DNA of 64,000 bases from Pseudoduganella namucuonensis (GTDB lineage: Bacteria; Pseudomonadota; Gammaproteobacteria; Burkholderiales; Burkholderiaceae_D), in NCBI RefSeq assembly GCF_900116645.1, contig NZ_FPBO01000020.1, forward strand, positions 62,001-126,000, given 5' to 3'. Positions 17,082-25,153 of this stretch are shown piece by piece (within the stretch, counting starts at the first letter, position 1; each line of letters opens with the position of its first letter). The position numbers and the translations under genes were made by a program. The notes below the pieces were generated by a model. That model was given only the letters and a program-made list of their open reading frames with translations. It had not been told where the DNA came from and did not search any database.

Positions 17082-18380
17082 ATGTTGATCAAGAAAACAC
17101 TTCTGCCGGCGGCGCTGGCCCTCGGCGTGGCCGCCGCTTCCCTGGCGCCGCTCCCCGAAGCCAACGCGCAGGGCGCCAAGCCCAAGCGCGCGGCGCCCGA
17201 GGCGCAGCCCGCCGTCAATTTCGACGCCATCATCGCCGAGACCGTGGAACTGATCGGCAAGAACGAGCTGATTCCCGCGCTGTCGATGGCGCGCAAGGCG
17301 GTGCAGGCGCGTCCGGTGAACTACAAGGCCCATTACTATGTCGCCTTTGTGCTGTTCCGCATGGGCAACTGGGACATGGCGGACGACGCGGTGCGCGAAA
17401 CCCTGCGCTTCAGCACCGACGACGTGCGCGACGACGTGCTCAAACTGCAACAGGCCATCGCCTGGGGCCGCGCCTCGTCCCAAGCGGCGACGGACGCCGT
17501 GGCCGCGCAGGAGGAAGGCTTGAACGGCAAGGCCGCCGCGCTGTTCAAGCAGGCGTGGGAAGCCGGCTACCAGCAGCCGGAAAACGCCTTCAGCGCGGCG
17601 CAGCTGTTCAGCACCCGATTGTCCCAGCCGGTCGCGGCGGGCAAGCTGCTGCGCGAGGTGCTGGCCAAGTCGGCCGATCCGGACGTGGCCGCGCGCGCGC
17701 AGACGGAATTATCGAAGCTGCAAGCCCAGTTGAACGGCATCGCCGCCGCCAAGCTGAAGGCGGCCGAGGGCGCCAGCGGCCAGCCGCGGCAACAACTGCT
17801 GGCCGAGGCGCTGGACGCGGACCCCGACCACCTGCCCGCCCACGCCCTGCGCGCGAAACTGGCGGCGCAGGCCGGCGATATCACGGCTTTGAAAGGCGTG
17901 CTGCAGGGACTGTCCCGCCGCAACAAGCTCGATCCCGCCCTGCTGAAGGGCGAGGAGTATTCTGAGCTGGTGAAGGACCCGGCCTTCGCCGCCTGGTTGA
18001 ACGACCTGATGGGCGGCGCGGCGGTGCAGCAGCTGCAGGCGGAGATCGCCGAGCTGGACCGCATTCGCGCCCTGAAGGCGCGCTACGCGGAGCAGAAGGC
18101 GGAATATGAAAGGCAAGTGCGGCAATACCAAGCCACGCTGGCCGAGCACAAGAAGTTCGCCCCCTGCGTCAATCAGGCCAAGGCCGTGCATCAGCGGTGC
18201 GAGGCGACCATTCCCGCGCTGGACACCGGCTTCCTCGGCATCGGCAGCAACGCCGACACGGTGGCCGCGATGCGTGTCGGCTGCCAGGGCCAGCTGCAAA
18301 CCAACTTCAACCAATGCCGCGGCGCTTATCCGGAGCAGCCACCGGTCGCCCCCGTCGCGCCCACCGCCCCCGCCATTTGA
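17082..18380 (+). CDS. Exported helical-repeat (TPR-like) protein, unknown
   Basis: The start at 17082 follows the previous TAG by 1 nt, implying translational coupling; an upstream in-frame ATG at 17022 would overlap that gene. The 432-residue product has a Sec-type signal ending near ANAQG. Then come TPR-like helix pairs (about 45-270, for instance LIPALSMARKAVQARPVNYKAHYYVAFVLFRMGNWDMADDAV). A heptad-rich helix around 330-365 resembles the coiled coils of its partner. The C-terminus carries four Cys (APCVNQ, QRCEA, GCQG, QCRG) and a Pro/Ala/Val tail. Probably a periplasmic scaffold working with the upstream coiled-coil protein. Confidence 0.7.
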   Translation: MLIKKTLLPAALALGVAAASLAPLPEANAQGAKPKRAAPEAQPAVNFDAIIAETVELIGKNELIPALSMARKAVQARPVNYKAHYYVAFVLFRMGNWDMADDAVRETLRFSTDDVRDDVLKLQQAIAWGRASSQAATDAVAAQEEGLNGKAAALFKQAWEAGYQQPENAFSAAQLFSTRLSQPVAAGKLLREVLAKSADPDVAARAQTELSKLQAQLNGIAAAKLKAAEGASGQPRQQLLAEALDADPDHLPAHALRAKLAAQAGDITALKGVLQGLSRRNKLDPALLKGEEYSELVKDPAFAAWLNDLMGGAAVQQLQAEIAELDRIRALKARYAEQKAEYERQVRQYQATLAEHKKFAPCVNQAKAVHQRCEATIPALDTGFLGIGSNADTVAAMRVGCQGQLQTNFNQCRGAYPEQPPVAPVAPTAPAI

Positions 18381-18476
18381 TTGCCTGAATCCCCGCGCCG
18401 CGTGACACACCGCGCGTCCCCACGCGCGCGGCTTGATAGAATGACCGGATACGCGCGGTGATAAAGGGAGACGGCT

Positions 18477-19229
18477 ATGCGACGGTCTTTGCTGTGGCTG
18501 GTAATGGCGTTTGTGCTGGGATTCGCGCGGCTGACGCACGCCGCGGACGCGCCGCAAGCGCTACAGATTGTCACGGCCGATTTACCGCCATTCGCCATCG
18601 AGGGAAACCCCAATCGTCCCGGCCTGCATGTGGAAATCGTTGAACAGGTTTTGCAAAGGGCGGGACAGCCGGTAAAGGCCGCGTTTTATCCATGGGTGCG
18701 CGCTATCGCCATTACAAAGCACACGCCTCGCACCGCCATTCTGCCGCTGACCCGCACGCCGGAGCGCGAGCCGCATTATAAATGGCTGATGAAACTCGAC
18801 ACCCAGCATTTCGTCTTCATCAACCGCAGCGAGGATGCGCCCATTACCACGCTGGAGCAGGCCCGTAAACTGCAAATAGTCATACTGCGCGGCTCCCCCA
18901 ACCTGGCCCAATTACTTAACCGCCAATTCGCCGAAACCCAGATAATCCAGGTGGCGCGCGTGGAGGAAATGCTGCGCGCGGTGGAACGGGGTTTGGCCGA
19001 CGCGCTCTACGGCGGCGATGTCATCAATATGGCGAAAATACGCTCCTCCGGCCGCAATCCCGCCAATTTCCGGATTGGCATGCGGGTTGAATCCGCCGAT
19101 ATGTGGCTGGCCGGCGGAAAAGGCTTCGACGAAGCCGAACAATTAGCTTGGCAGCAGGCCTATGATTCCATGGCGAAGGATGGAACACTGGCGCGGCTAT
19201 ACCGCGTATATCAAGTCCCCATGCCATAA
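18477..19229 (+). CDS. Orphan periplasmic solute-binding protein
   Basis: This 250-residue protein starts after AAAGGGAGACGGCT and has a signal peptide ending near THAAD. The mature part begins LQIVTADLPPFAIEG and contains PGLHVEIVEQVLQRAG, REPHYKWLMKL and a C-terminal DEAEQLAWQQAYDSMAKDGTLARLYRVY. This is the layout of SBP_bac_3 (extracellular solute-binding family 3). No ABC permease or ATPase lies nearby, so it may serve a distant transporter or a sensor instead. It lies 97 bp after the two-gene coiled-coil/TPR unit in the same direction and could be transcribed with it. Confidence 0.8.
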   Translation: MRRSLLWLVMAFVLGFARLTHAADAPQALQIVTADLPPFAIEGNPNRPGLHVEIVEQVLQRAGQPVKAAFYPWVRAIAITKHTPRTAILPLTRTPEREPHYKWLMKLDTQHFVFINRSEDAPITTLEQARKLQIVILRGSPNLAQLLNRQFAETQIIQVARVEEMLRAVERGLADALYGGDVINMAKIRSSGRNPANFRIGMRVESADMWLAGGKGFDEAEQLAWQQAYDSMAKDGTLARLYRVYQVPMP

Positions 19230-19353
19230 CAGCCCTCCCCGTCCGATTCGCTCGCAACGCGTAAAACAGGTCGAAACGGGCCGAAGCGGCCGAAAACCGC
19301 CCTTTCCATGCCAGTTTCTAGCTTGATCACGCCAATTTTAAGCATTTCCAGGG

Positions 19354-19390
19354 CAAAAAAAGGGCCGCCGCGCCCAGCGCGGCGGCCCTT
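19354..19390 (-). terminator. Rho-independent terminator of DUF1080 gene
   Basis: On the minus strand a perfect 14-bp GC-rich stem with a 3-nt loop runs into TTTTTTT. It lies 15 bp beyond the stop codon of the 19406-20377 gene. Confidence 0.85.
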
Positions 19391-19405
19391 CCCATTGAGC
19401 CGGAA

Positions 19406-20377
19406 TCAATTAAGCGAACGCGCGACGCTCAGTTTGCGGATAAAGACCTTGGTATGGTCGCCTTGCAGCAGCAACGGTCCGGCCTCCGTTTCCCGGCTAT
19501 CGAGCGCGCCGCCGGTAATACCCGGAATCTCCTGGCCATCGATAACCGTCACGCCATTCAATACCACGGTGACAAATCGTCCGCTCAAGGTGACTTCCAG
19601 CGTTTGCCATTCCCCCGCTTTGCGCGACGCATTCGCTTGCGGCCGCACGTGGCCATAAACCGCGCCCATGCGCAATGGATCGACCGCCAATCCATAAGCG
19701 TCGCTGATCTGCACTTCGTATCGTCCGCGCAAATAGAGTCCGCTATTGCCGCCGGCGACATTCATGAACTCCATGCGGACTTTGAAATCGCCAAACGTCG
19801 CATCGCTGATTAAATTGGTGCACGGCGCGGCGTTGGTCAGCAAGCCGTTTTCAATTTGCCAGCAAGGCGCCGCGGTCACGTGCTGCGGACGCCAGCCATT
19901 CAAATTCCGGCCATTGAACAATTCAACGGGCTTGCCCCATTTCTGCCGCCCTTTACGCGGCAATTCCGGCGCGCGTTGCGCAGACCATGAAATAACGGCG
20001 CCGTCCTCATTGGTGGTTGTTCCCACCAATTGCTCATCCACCAAAGCGCCGTCGAATACCAGATCGGAAATATCCTGCTCATATTGGCGCGGCACCCTCA
20101 ATTGCAGTTTCCCCTTGCTGTATTCAACCGCCGTCGCGTGCCGCGTGGAGCCGAAGCGGCCCACCACTTCGGCCATCAACTCGGATTCCTTGCGCAGGCG
20201 GATGTCGAACCAGGACGGGTATTGGGTGCCGTCCTTGGCGGTGACGGTGAGATTCCAGCGGCCCAGCACGGGGTCGGCGAACCCGGCGGGCTGCTGGGGG
20301 TCGGCGGCGCAGGCGGCCGCTGAAACGGCGAACAGCGCGGCCAGGCGCGCGAACAGGCGGAGTGGGGATATCTTCAT
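19406..20377 (-). CDS. DUF1080 (3-keto-disaccharide hydrolase-like) exported protein
   Basis: This 323-residue protein has a signal peptide ending near ACAAD. An N-terminal beta-domain (about 30-140, GRWNLTVTAKDGTQYPSWFDIRL) is followed by a DUF1080 jelly-roll (about 145-320) marked by ELFNGRNLNGWRP, FGDFKVRMEFMNVAGGNSGLYLRGRYEVQI and VVLNGVTVIDG. Proteins with PF06439 include 3-keto-glucoside hydrolases and other glycan-acting or -binding proteins. The DUF1080 part here looks complete. It is flanked by two solute-binding proteins but shares no obvious pathway with them. A strong terminator follows. Confidence 0.85.
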   Translation of the reverse strand: MKISPLRLFARLAALFAVSAAACAADPQQPAGFADPVLGRWNLTVTAKDGTQYPSWFDIRLRKESELMAEVVGRFGSTRHATAVEYSKGKLQLRVPRQYEQDISDLVFDGALVDEQLVGTTTNEDGAVISWSAQRAPELPRKGRQKWGKPVELFNGRNLNGWRPQHVTAAPCWQIENGLLTNAAPCTNLISDATFGDFKVRMEFMNVAGGNSGLYLRGRYEVQISDAYGLAVDPLRMGAVYGHVRPQANASRKAGEWQTLEVTLSGRFVTVVLNGVTVIDGQEIPGITGGALDSRETEAGPLLLQGDHTKVFIRKLSVARSLN

Positions 20378-20455
20378 TCAGGCCGGTTTCGGAAATGGAC
20401 ATACGGAACTGAATATTAGCACCCGCGCAAGACGCGCCGCGGGGAGAATCCCCCG

Positions 20456-21283
20456 TCAGCGATAGCGCGCCAAGGCCGGCAAGGCGCCGAGCGCGGCGCC
20501 GTCGTCGTACCAGCGGGAAAACAGCCGCTTCAGCTCGCCGCTCGCCTCCAGTTGCGCCAGCGCGCGGCGCAGCTTGTCCAGAGTCTCCTGCGCCACGTGC
20601 TTGCCCGCCACCATGTGGAAGCGTTGCAAATCCATCACAGTCGGCAACACCCTGACCTTCCCTTCCAGCGCGGCTTGGCGGATCTCGGTCGCGATGCCGG
20701 GGGAGCGGTGGTAATAAAAGCGTCCCCTGCCGGCCATCAGCTTCATCAGGTTGGTGCGGGCGTCGCTGCCGCCGGAGTCGAGTTGCAGCCCGCCGATCTC
20801 CTTCAGGCGCGCTATCGGACCGAAACCATGGATCAGCAGGATGGTGCCCTTGTCGCCCAGGCCGCGCACATCGTCCCAGCTGTTGATTTCCACGTCGTCG
20901 TCGGCGCGCGCCACCAGGAAATAGGTGACGGAAAACAGCGCCGTGTCGAGGTAGTGGTAGCTGGCCTCGCGCTCCTTGTTGCGCAGCAGGCCGCAGGCGA
21001 TGTCCAGGCCGCCCTTGCGCACTTCGGCCTCGATCCGTGGCAAGGGGCGCCAGGTCTGGTCGCCGACGATGCGCAGCGAGGGATCGATGCGCTCGATGGC
21101 GCGGTGGATGTCCACGCACAGCCCGGCCACCTGGCCGGCGCCCTGCTGGACGAACTTGGGCGACGACGACAGTTGCGCCGCCGTGCGGATTTCCATGATT
21201 TCCCCGGCCACGGCCGGGCCGGCCCACGCCAGCCGCATCATGCATGCGGCCGCCATCACGCAGGCATACGCGTGTCTCCTCAT
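20456..21283 (-). CDS. Orphan family-3 solute-binding protein
   Basis: This 275-residue protein has a signal peptide ending near AVAGE. The mature region shows GLCVDIHRAIERIDPSLRIVGD, LPRIEAEVRKGGLDIACGLLRNKEREASYHYL and LRRALAQLEASGELKRLFSRWYDD, the pattern of SBP_bac_3 periplasmic amino-acid-type binding proteins. No transporter genes are adjacent. It is only distantly similar to the other binding protein at 18477, so the pair does not look like a recent duplication. Its gene lies 78 bp upstream of the DUF1080 gene on the same strand and may be cotranscribed with it. Confidence 0.8.
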   Translation of the reverse strand: MRRHAYACVMAAACMMRLAWAGPAVAGEIMEIRTAAQLSSSPKFVQQGAGQVAGLCVDIHRAIERIDPSLRIVGDQTWRPLPRIEAEVRKGGLDIACGLLRNKEREASYHYLDTALFSVTYFLVARADDDVEINSWDDVRGLGDKGTILLIHGFGPIARLKEIGGLQLDSGGSDARTNLMKLMAGRGRFYYHRSPGIATEIRQAALEGKVRVLPTVMDLQRFHMVAGKHVAQETLDKLRRALAQLEASGELKRLFSRWYDDGAALGALPALARYR

Positions 21284-21423
21284 CTCGCTCCCCCTCGGTG
21301 CCTGGATCGACGGCGATCTTGTGTCGCTCTGGATCTGGCATCTGTTCCCGCCCCGCGCATGTTCGCGGGTGCTGAGGACATTCTAGGCCGGATTGGGCGT
21401 ACCGGTATCAGGAATAACGCGTA

Positions 21424-22599
21424 TCAGTAGCCAAGCTGCTTCAGGTATTCCGCCCGGGCCGCCAGCGCCGTGTCGGCGAAGTCCGAGAACAGGCCGTCCA
21501 CGCCCAGCGCGTAGAACTGCTTGTATTCCGCCTTCGGGTCGCCCTTGTAGTCCGCCGCCAGGCGGCGCGGCTCGTTGCGGAAAGTGTAAGGGTGGACGAA
21601 CAGGCCGGCCTTGTGCGCGTCCGCCACCAGGGTCGTGGCCGGCAGCGTGGCGGCGTCGGTCTCGTTCACCTTGCCGTCGCCGTTCACGTCCGCCACCTTG
21701 CCGTCGGCGCCCACGGTGCCCTTCACGCTGACGATGTAGCGCTTCCACGGGCCGATGCCGTCCGCGTAGGTCTTGATCTCGGCCAGGCCGGCGGGGCTCA
21801 CCATGGCGCTGAACAGGCGTTTGTCGCCCGCCTGCGCCCAATCGTAGGGACGGTCGTACGGCGCCGCGTAGGTCAGCGCGCCGGTTTTCAGGTCCACGTC
21901 GTCGGCGTCGATCAGCTGCACCAGCTTGAGCGTGGAGCCCTTGCCGCGCAGGTATTTCAAGCTGCCCGGCTCGAACGATTGCACGAACACGGGCGCGTCG
22001 CGGCCGCTCCAGCCGGCCGCCGCCAACAACGCCAGCAACCTGTCCTCCAGCGGCACGCCCTGCTGGCGGTGGAAGGTGGGGTTCTTGGTTTCCACATACA
22101 GCGCGATGTCGCGGCCGCTTTTCTTGATCATGTCGATCACTTCCTGGATGGTCGCGATCTTGTAGCGGCCATTGAATTCCTGCGGCCGCTCGGCGTCGGT
22201 CGAGACGCCGCCCAGCGTCTTGATCTCGGCCAGCGTGAAGTCGCTGGCGAACCAGCCCTCCTGCATTTCGCCGTCCACGTTCAGCGTGCGCTTGCGCGCG
22301 GCGAACTCCGGATGTTGGGCCACGTCCGTGCTGAACGCCAGGTTGGGATCGTGGCGCGCGATCAGCACGCCGTCCTTGGTCGAGATCACATCCGGCTCGA
22401 TGGCGTCGGCGCCCTGCTCGATCGCGCGGGCATAGGCCTCCACCGTTTCCTCGGGCAGGTAGCCGCTCGCGCCGCGGTGCGCAAGCACCATCGTGGGCCG
22501 GCCGTTCAGCGTTGGCAATTCCACCGGACGGTCCGTCGCGCCGCACGCCGACAGCGCCGCCACGGCGCAGCCCCCAGCCATTTTCAAATACCTTAACAT
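21424..22599 (-). CDS. Lipoprotein glycerophosphodiester phosphodiesterase with EF-hand-like loop
   Basis: The start at 22599 follows AAGGAGCGGGCA; a longer frame reaching 22800 lacks such a site. The 391-residue product has a lipobox (LSAC, Cys near 18). GlpQ/GDPD motifs follow: VLAHRGASGYLPEET (about 37-51), GADAIEPDV and ARHDPNL, holding the catalytic His pair and metal-binding Glu/Asp. It should split glycerophosphodiesters to glycerol-3-phosphate and an alcohol in the periplasm or at the surface. Unusually, around residues 302-313 there is DVNGDGKVNETD, a perfect dockerin/EF-hand-type calcium loop inside the enzyme domain. It is a single-gene unit. Confidence 0.88.
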   Translation of the reverse strand: MLRYLKMAGGCAVAALSACGATDRPVELPTLNGRPTMVLAHRGASGYLPEETVEAYARAIEQGADAIEPDVISTKDGVLIARHDPNLAFSTDVAQHPEFAARKRTLNVDGEMQEGWFASDFTLAEIKTLGGVSTDAERPQEFNGRYKIATIQEVIDMIKKSGRDIALYVETKNPTFHRQQGVPLEDRLLALLAAAGWSGRDAPVFVQSFEPGSLKYLRGKGSTLKLVQLIDADDVDLKTGALTYAAPYDRPYDWAQAGDKRLFSAMVSPAGLAEIKTYADGIGPWKRYIVSVKGTVGADGKVADVNGDGKVNETDAATLPATTLVADAHKAGLFVHPYTFRNEPRRLAADYKGDPKAEYKQFYALGVDGLFSDFADTALAARAEYLKQLGY

Positions 22600-22700
22600 T
22601 GCCCGCTCCTTAACTTTATCGACGCGCCAAGTGTAGGGAACATGGATGACAGGGGCATGACGCCCGGATGAAGCGGAAACGCCACGAAGGTCCGCAGATT

Positions 22701-22730
22701 GTGAGAATTCGTGAGAATTCGTGAGAATTG
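22701..22730. repeat. Three tandem 10-bp repeats upstream of chemoreceptor gene
   Basis: GTGAGAATTC, GTGAGAATTC and GTGAGAATTG follow each other without gaps, 145 bp before the chemoreceptor start. The 10-bp period places each copy on the same face of the helix, as for cooperative regulator binding. The rest of the 22600-22874 gap shows nothing else I can name. Confidence 0.6.
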
Positions 22731-22874
22731 TGATGTATCCTGAAATCAAGAACCCAACGCCCCGCGCGTCCCGCGCCGGCGTCTTGCGGTCTGTCCCCAC
22801 ATGCCTCGGCGGCCGACGGCCCGCCCGGGCGAGCTCTTCCGAACTATCGCCGTCGCAACCGTAACGGAGTCACT

Positions 22875-24608
22875 ATGAACATTCGCAACCTGAGCATCGG
22901 CACCCGGCTTGGCGGGGGCTTCGCCATCCTGACGGCGCTGCTGTTGCTGCTGGCGGGCCTGGGCATCAGCCGCATGGCGCACATCCAGGACGACCTGATC
23001 GAGATCGCCAAGTTCAACAACGTCGTGACACAGCACTTGGTCCGGATGCGCATGACGGTCCTGGACCGCGGCGTCGCGGTGCGCAACCTGGTCCTGCTGA
23101 AAGACGCGGACAGCCTGAAGACGGAAGCCGAGCGCATGCGGAAAGACGCGAGCGAATACGCCGACGCCGAGGCCGCGCTGAACACGCTGCTGGCATCCCG
23201 GCCCGAGGATACGGCGACCCAGCGGGAAGGGATGACCCGCGTCAAACAGGACGAGACCACCGCGCTGCCGCTGTTCGCCAAGGCGACGGAGCTGGGCCTG
23301 GCCGGCAAGACCGAGGAAGCGACCGCCGTGCTGGCGCAGGAGTTGCGCCCCAGTCAACTCAAATGGATGATGGACTTGAACGAGCTGATCACCTTCGTCG
23401 ACAAGCTCAACCAGTTGAGCATCACCGACGCGGAAGTCACCTACGCCAACGCGCGCAATATGATGCTGATCATCGCCGCCATCGCCGTCGCGGCCAGCGT
23501 CTCGGTCGCCATCGTCATCACGCGCGGCATCACCGGTCCCCTGCACGAGGCGGTGCGGGTCGCGCAGACCGTGGCCGGCGGCGACCTGACCAGCCGTATC
23601 GACGTGCGCTGCACCGACGAGACCGGCCTGCTGATGCAGGCGCTGCGGGACATGAACGCCAGCCTGGTCAAGATCGTCGGCGAGGTCCGCACCGGCACCG
23701 ACACCATCGCCACCGCCTCGGAGCAGATCGCCAGCGGCAACCTGGACTTGTCGTCCCGCACCGAGCAGCAGGCCAGCTCGCTGGAGGAAACCGCGTCCTC
23801 GATGGAGGAATTGACCAGCACGGTCCGCCAGAACGCCGAGAACGCGCGCCAGGCCAACCAGCTGGCCGAGTCGGCGTCGGACGTGGCGGCCCGGGGCGGC
23901 GCGGTGGTGTCGCAAGTGGTGGACACCATGGCCTCCATCAACGAGTCGGCCAGGAAGATCGTCGACATCATCAGCGTGATCGACGGCATCGCCTTCCAGA
24001 CCAACATCCTCGCGCTGAACGCGGCGGTGGAGGCGGCGCGCGCCGGCGAGCAGGGCCGGGGCTTCGCGGTGGTGGCCTCCGAGGTGCGCAACCTGGCCCA
24101 GCGCTCGGCCGGCGCGGCCAAGGAGATCAAGACCCTGATCAACGACTCGGTGGAAAAGGTGGACCTCGGCAGCAAGCTGGTCGACCAGGCCGGCACCACC
24201 ATGTGCGACGTGGTGGCCAGCGTCAAGCGCGTCAACAGCCTGATCGGCGAAATCGCCTCGGCCAGCCTGGAGCAATCCTCCGGCATCGAACAGATCAACC
24301 AGGCGATCACGCAGATGGACGAGGTGGTGCAGCAGAACGCCGCGCTGGTCGAGCAGGCGGCCGCGGCGGCGGGTGCGCTGCAGGACCAGGCCGGGGTGCT
24401 GGTGCAAGTGGTGGGGGTGTTCAGCACCGGCGCGGCGGCGCGGGCGCCGGAGCCAGGCGCGCGGGGGCCAGAGCCAGGCGCGCGGGTGGCGCGGAACAAA
24501 CCCGCCGCGCTGCCCCCGGCGCGCAAGCCGCTGACGGTGGTGAAGCCGAAACCGAAGCTGGCGGTGCTGGCCGCGGCGTCGACCGGCGGCGACTGGGAGG
24601 AGTTTTAA
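22875..24608 (+). CDS. Methyl-accepting chemotaxis protein
   Basis: This 577-residue protein has TM1 (about 11-31), a periplasmic four-helix-bundle ligand domain (about 32-190), TM2 (about 195-215), HAMP (about 216-268) and the cytoplasmic signalling helices. The hairpin tip is intact (IDGIAFQTNILALNAAVEAA, about 370-390), so it should engage CheA/CheW. The flexible Pro/Ala/Lys tail ends in DWEEF, matching the xWxxF docking pentapeptide for CheR/CheB, so methylation adaptation is expected. The start follows a GTAACGGAGT site. It is an isolated receptor gene with no che genes nearby. Confidence 0.95.
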   Translation: MNIRNLSIGTRLGGGFAILTALLLLLAGLGISRMAHIQDDLIEIAKFNNVVTQHLVRMRMTVLDRGVAVRNLVLLKDADSLKTEAERMRKDASEYADAEAALNTLLASRPEDTATQREGMTRVKQDETTALPLFAKATELGLAGKTEEATAVLAQELRPSQLKWMMDLNELITFVDKLNQLSITDAEVTYANARNMMLIIAAIAVAASVSVAIVITRGITGPLHEAVRVAQTVAGGDLTSRIDVRCTDETGLLMQALRDMNASLVKIVGEVRTGTDTIATASEQIASGNLDLSSRTEQQASSLEETASSMEELTSTVRQNAENARQANQLAESASDVAARGGAVVSQVVDTMASINESARKIVDIISVIDGIAFQTNILALNAAVEAARAGEQGRGFAVVASEVRNLAQRSAGAAKEIKTLINDSVEKVDLGSKLVDQAGTTMCDVVASVKRVNSLIGEIASASLEQSSGIEQINQAITQMDEVVQQNAALVEQAAAAAGALQDQAGVLVQVVGVFSTGAAARAPEPGARGPEPGARVARNKPAALPPARKPLTVVKPKPKLAVLAAASTGGDWEEF

Positions 24609-24618
24609 GCGCCGGCCC

Positions 24619-24647
24619 TTGCGCGGCGGCGGGACGGGCTATATAAT
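24619..24647 (+). promoter_or_regulatory. Promoter of tRNA-Lys
   Basis: A perfect -10 box TATAAT (24642-24647) is preceded by TTGCGC (24619-24624) at the ideal 17-bp spacing. The tRNA begins 12 nt after the -10 box, and the sequence between is GC-rich, as in stringently controlled promoters. Confidence 0.75.
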
Positions 24648-24658
24648 TCCGGCCCTTC

Positions 24659-24734
24659 GGGTCGTTAGCTCAGCTGGTAGAGCAGCGGACTTTTAATCCG
24701 TTGGTCGCAGGTTCGAATCCCGCACGGCCTACCA
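24659..24734 (+). tRNA. tRNA-Lys (anticodon TTT), CCA encoded
   Basis: The 76 nt fold as a cloverleaf: acceptor GGGTCGT with ACGGCCT, D stem GCTC/GAGC, anticodon loop CTTTTAA, T loop TTCGAAT, discriminator A and encoded CCA. Departures from an ideal fold are a G1.U72 and a U4.G69 wobble in the acceptor stem and an A51.C63 mismatch in the T stem. It is the intact relative of the tRNA fragment at 1861-1909, and no island is inserted here. Confidence 0.93.
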
Positions 24735-24754
24735 CGAATACAGCAGTACAGATC

Positions 24755-24787
24755 AGGCTTACCCGCTTCGGCGCGTAAGCCTTTTTT
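24755..24787 (+). terminator. Rho-independent terminator of tRNA-Lys
   Basis: A stem of 8 bp, one C.C mismatch and 3 more bp is closed by a TTCG tetraloop and followed by six T. It starts 20 nt after the tRNA CCA. Confidence 0.85.
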
Positions 24788-24829
24788 GCATCGCCAACGG
24801 GCTCGCGCTCAAATTCGCTATTTCCAATT

Positions 24830-25054
24830 TCACTTCAATGTGGCTCTAACCTGGGCCAACGCATCTTCCAGCGGAATCAACTGGGCCGTTCCATTTTCGA
24901 TTTCCTCCACGCGCCGCTCGATCTCGCGCTCCCACGCCTCGTCGTAATCGGCGTCCGGGTGCAGACTCTCGAGCAATAGCTGGGCCAAAGCGGCCCTGTC
25001 CGCCTCCTGCATGGCCAGGGCCTCGGTTACGAGTTTTTCAAGTTGCGTCGCCAT
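24830..25054 (-). CDS. Addiction-module antitoxin-like protein, orphan
   Basis: The start at 25054 has GGTGAGGAACCC just upstream; a frame extending to 25276 runs through the divergent gene and is not credible. The 74-residue product (MATQLEKLVTEALAMQ..., then DYDEAWEREIERRVEEIENG and a C-terminal PLEDALAQVRATLK) matches the pattern of the TIGR02574/PF09720 addiction-module component, normally paired with a RelE/ParE-type toxin. No toxin frame follows in the 95 bp before the tRNA, nor on the other side, so it is an orphan. It sits next to the tRNA-Lys, a common place for mobile remnants. Confidence 0.75.
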   Translation of the reverse strand: MATQLEKLVTEALAMQEADRAALAQLLLESLHPDADYDEAWEREIERRVEEIENGTAQLIPLEDALAQVRATLK

Positions 25055-25153
25055 GGGTTCCTCACCTTTCGTGGCCTCCCCATTTACAACGCCACCACTT
25101 CGCACCCGCCATACGGTACTCTTACTTCTTGGCACTCCCTGGAAAAAACCAAG

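Noticed and set aside
24659..24734. Intact tRNA-Lys as a second island insertion site
   Set aside because: The tRNA is complete, has its own promoter and terminator, and no 3' duplicate follows it in the window. The flanking genes match the local composition.
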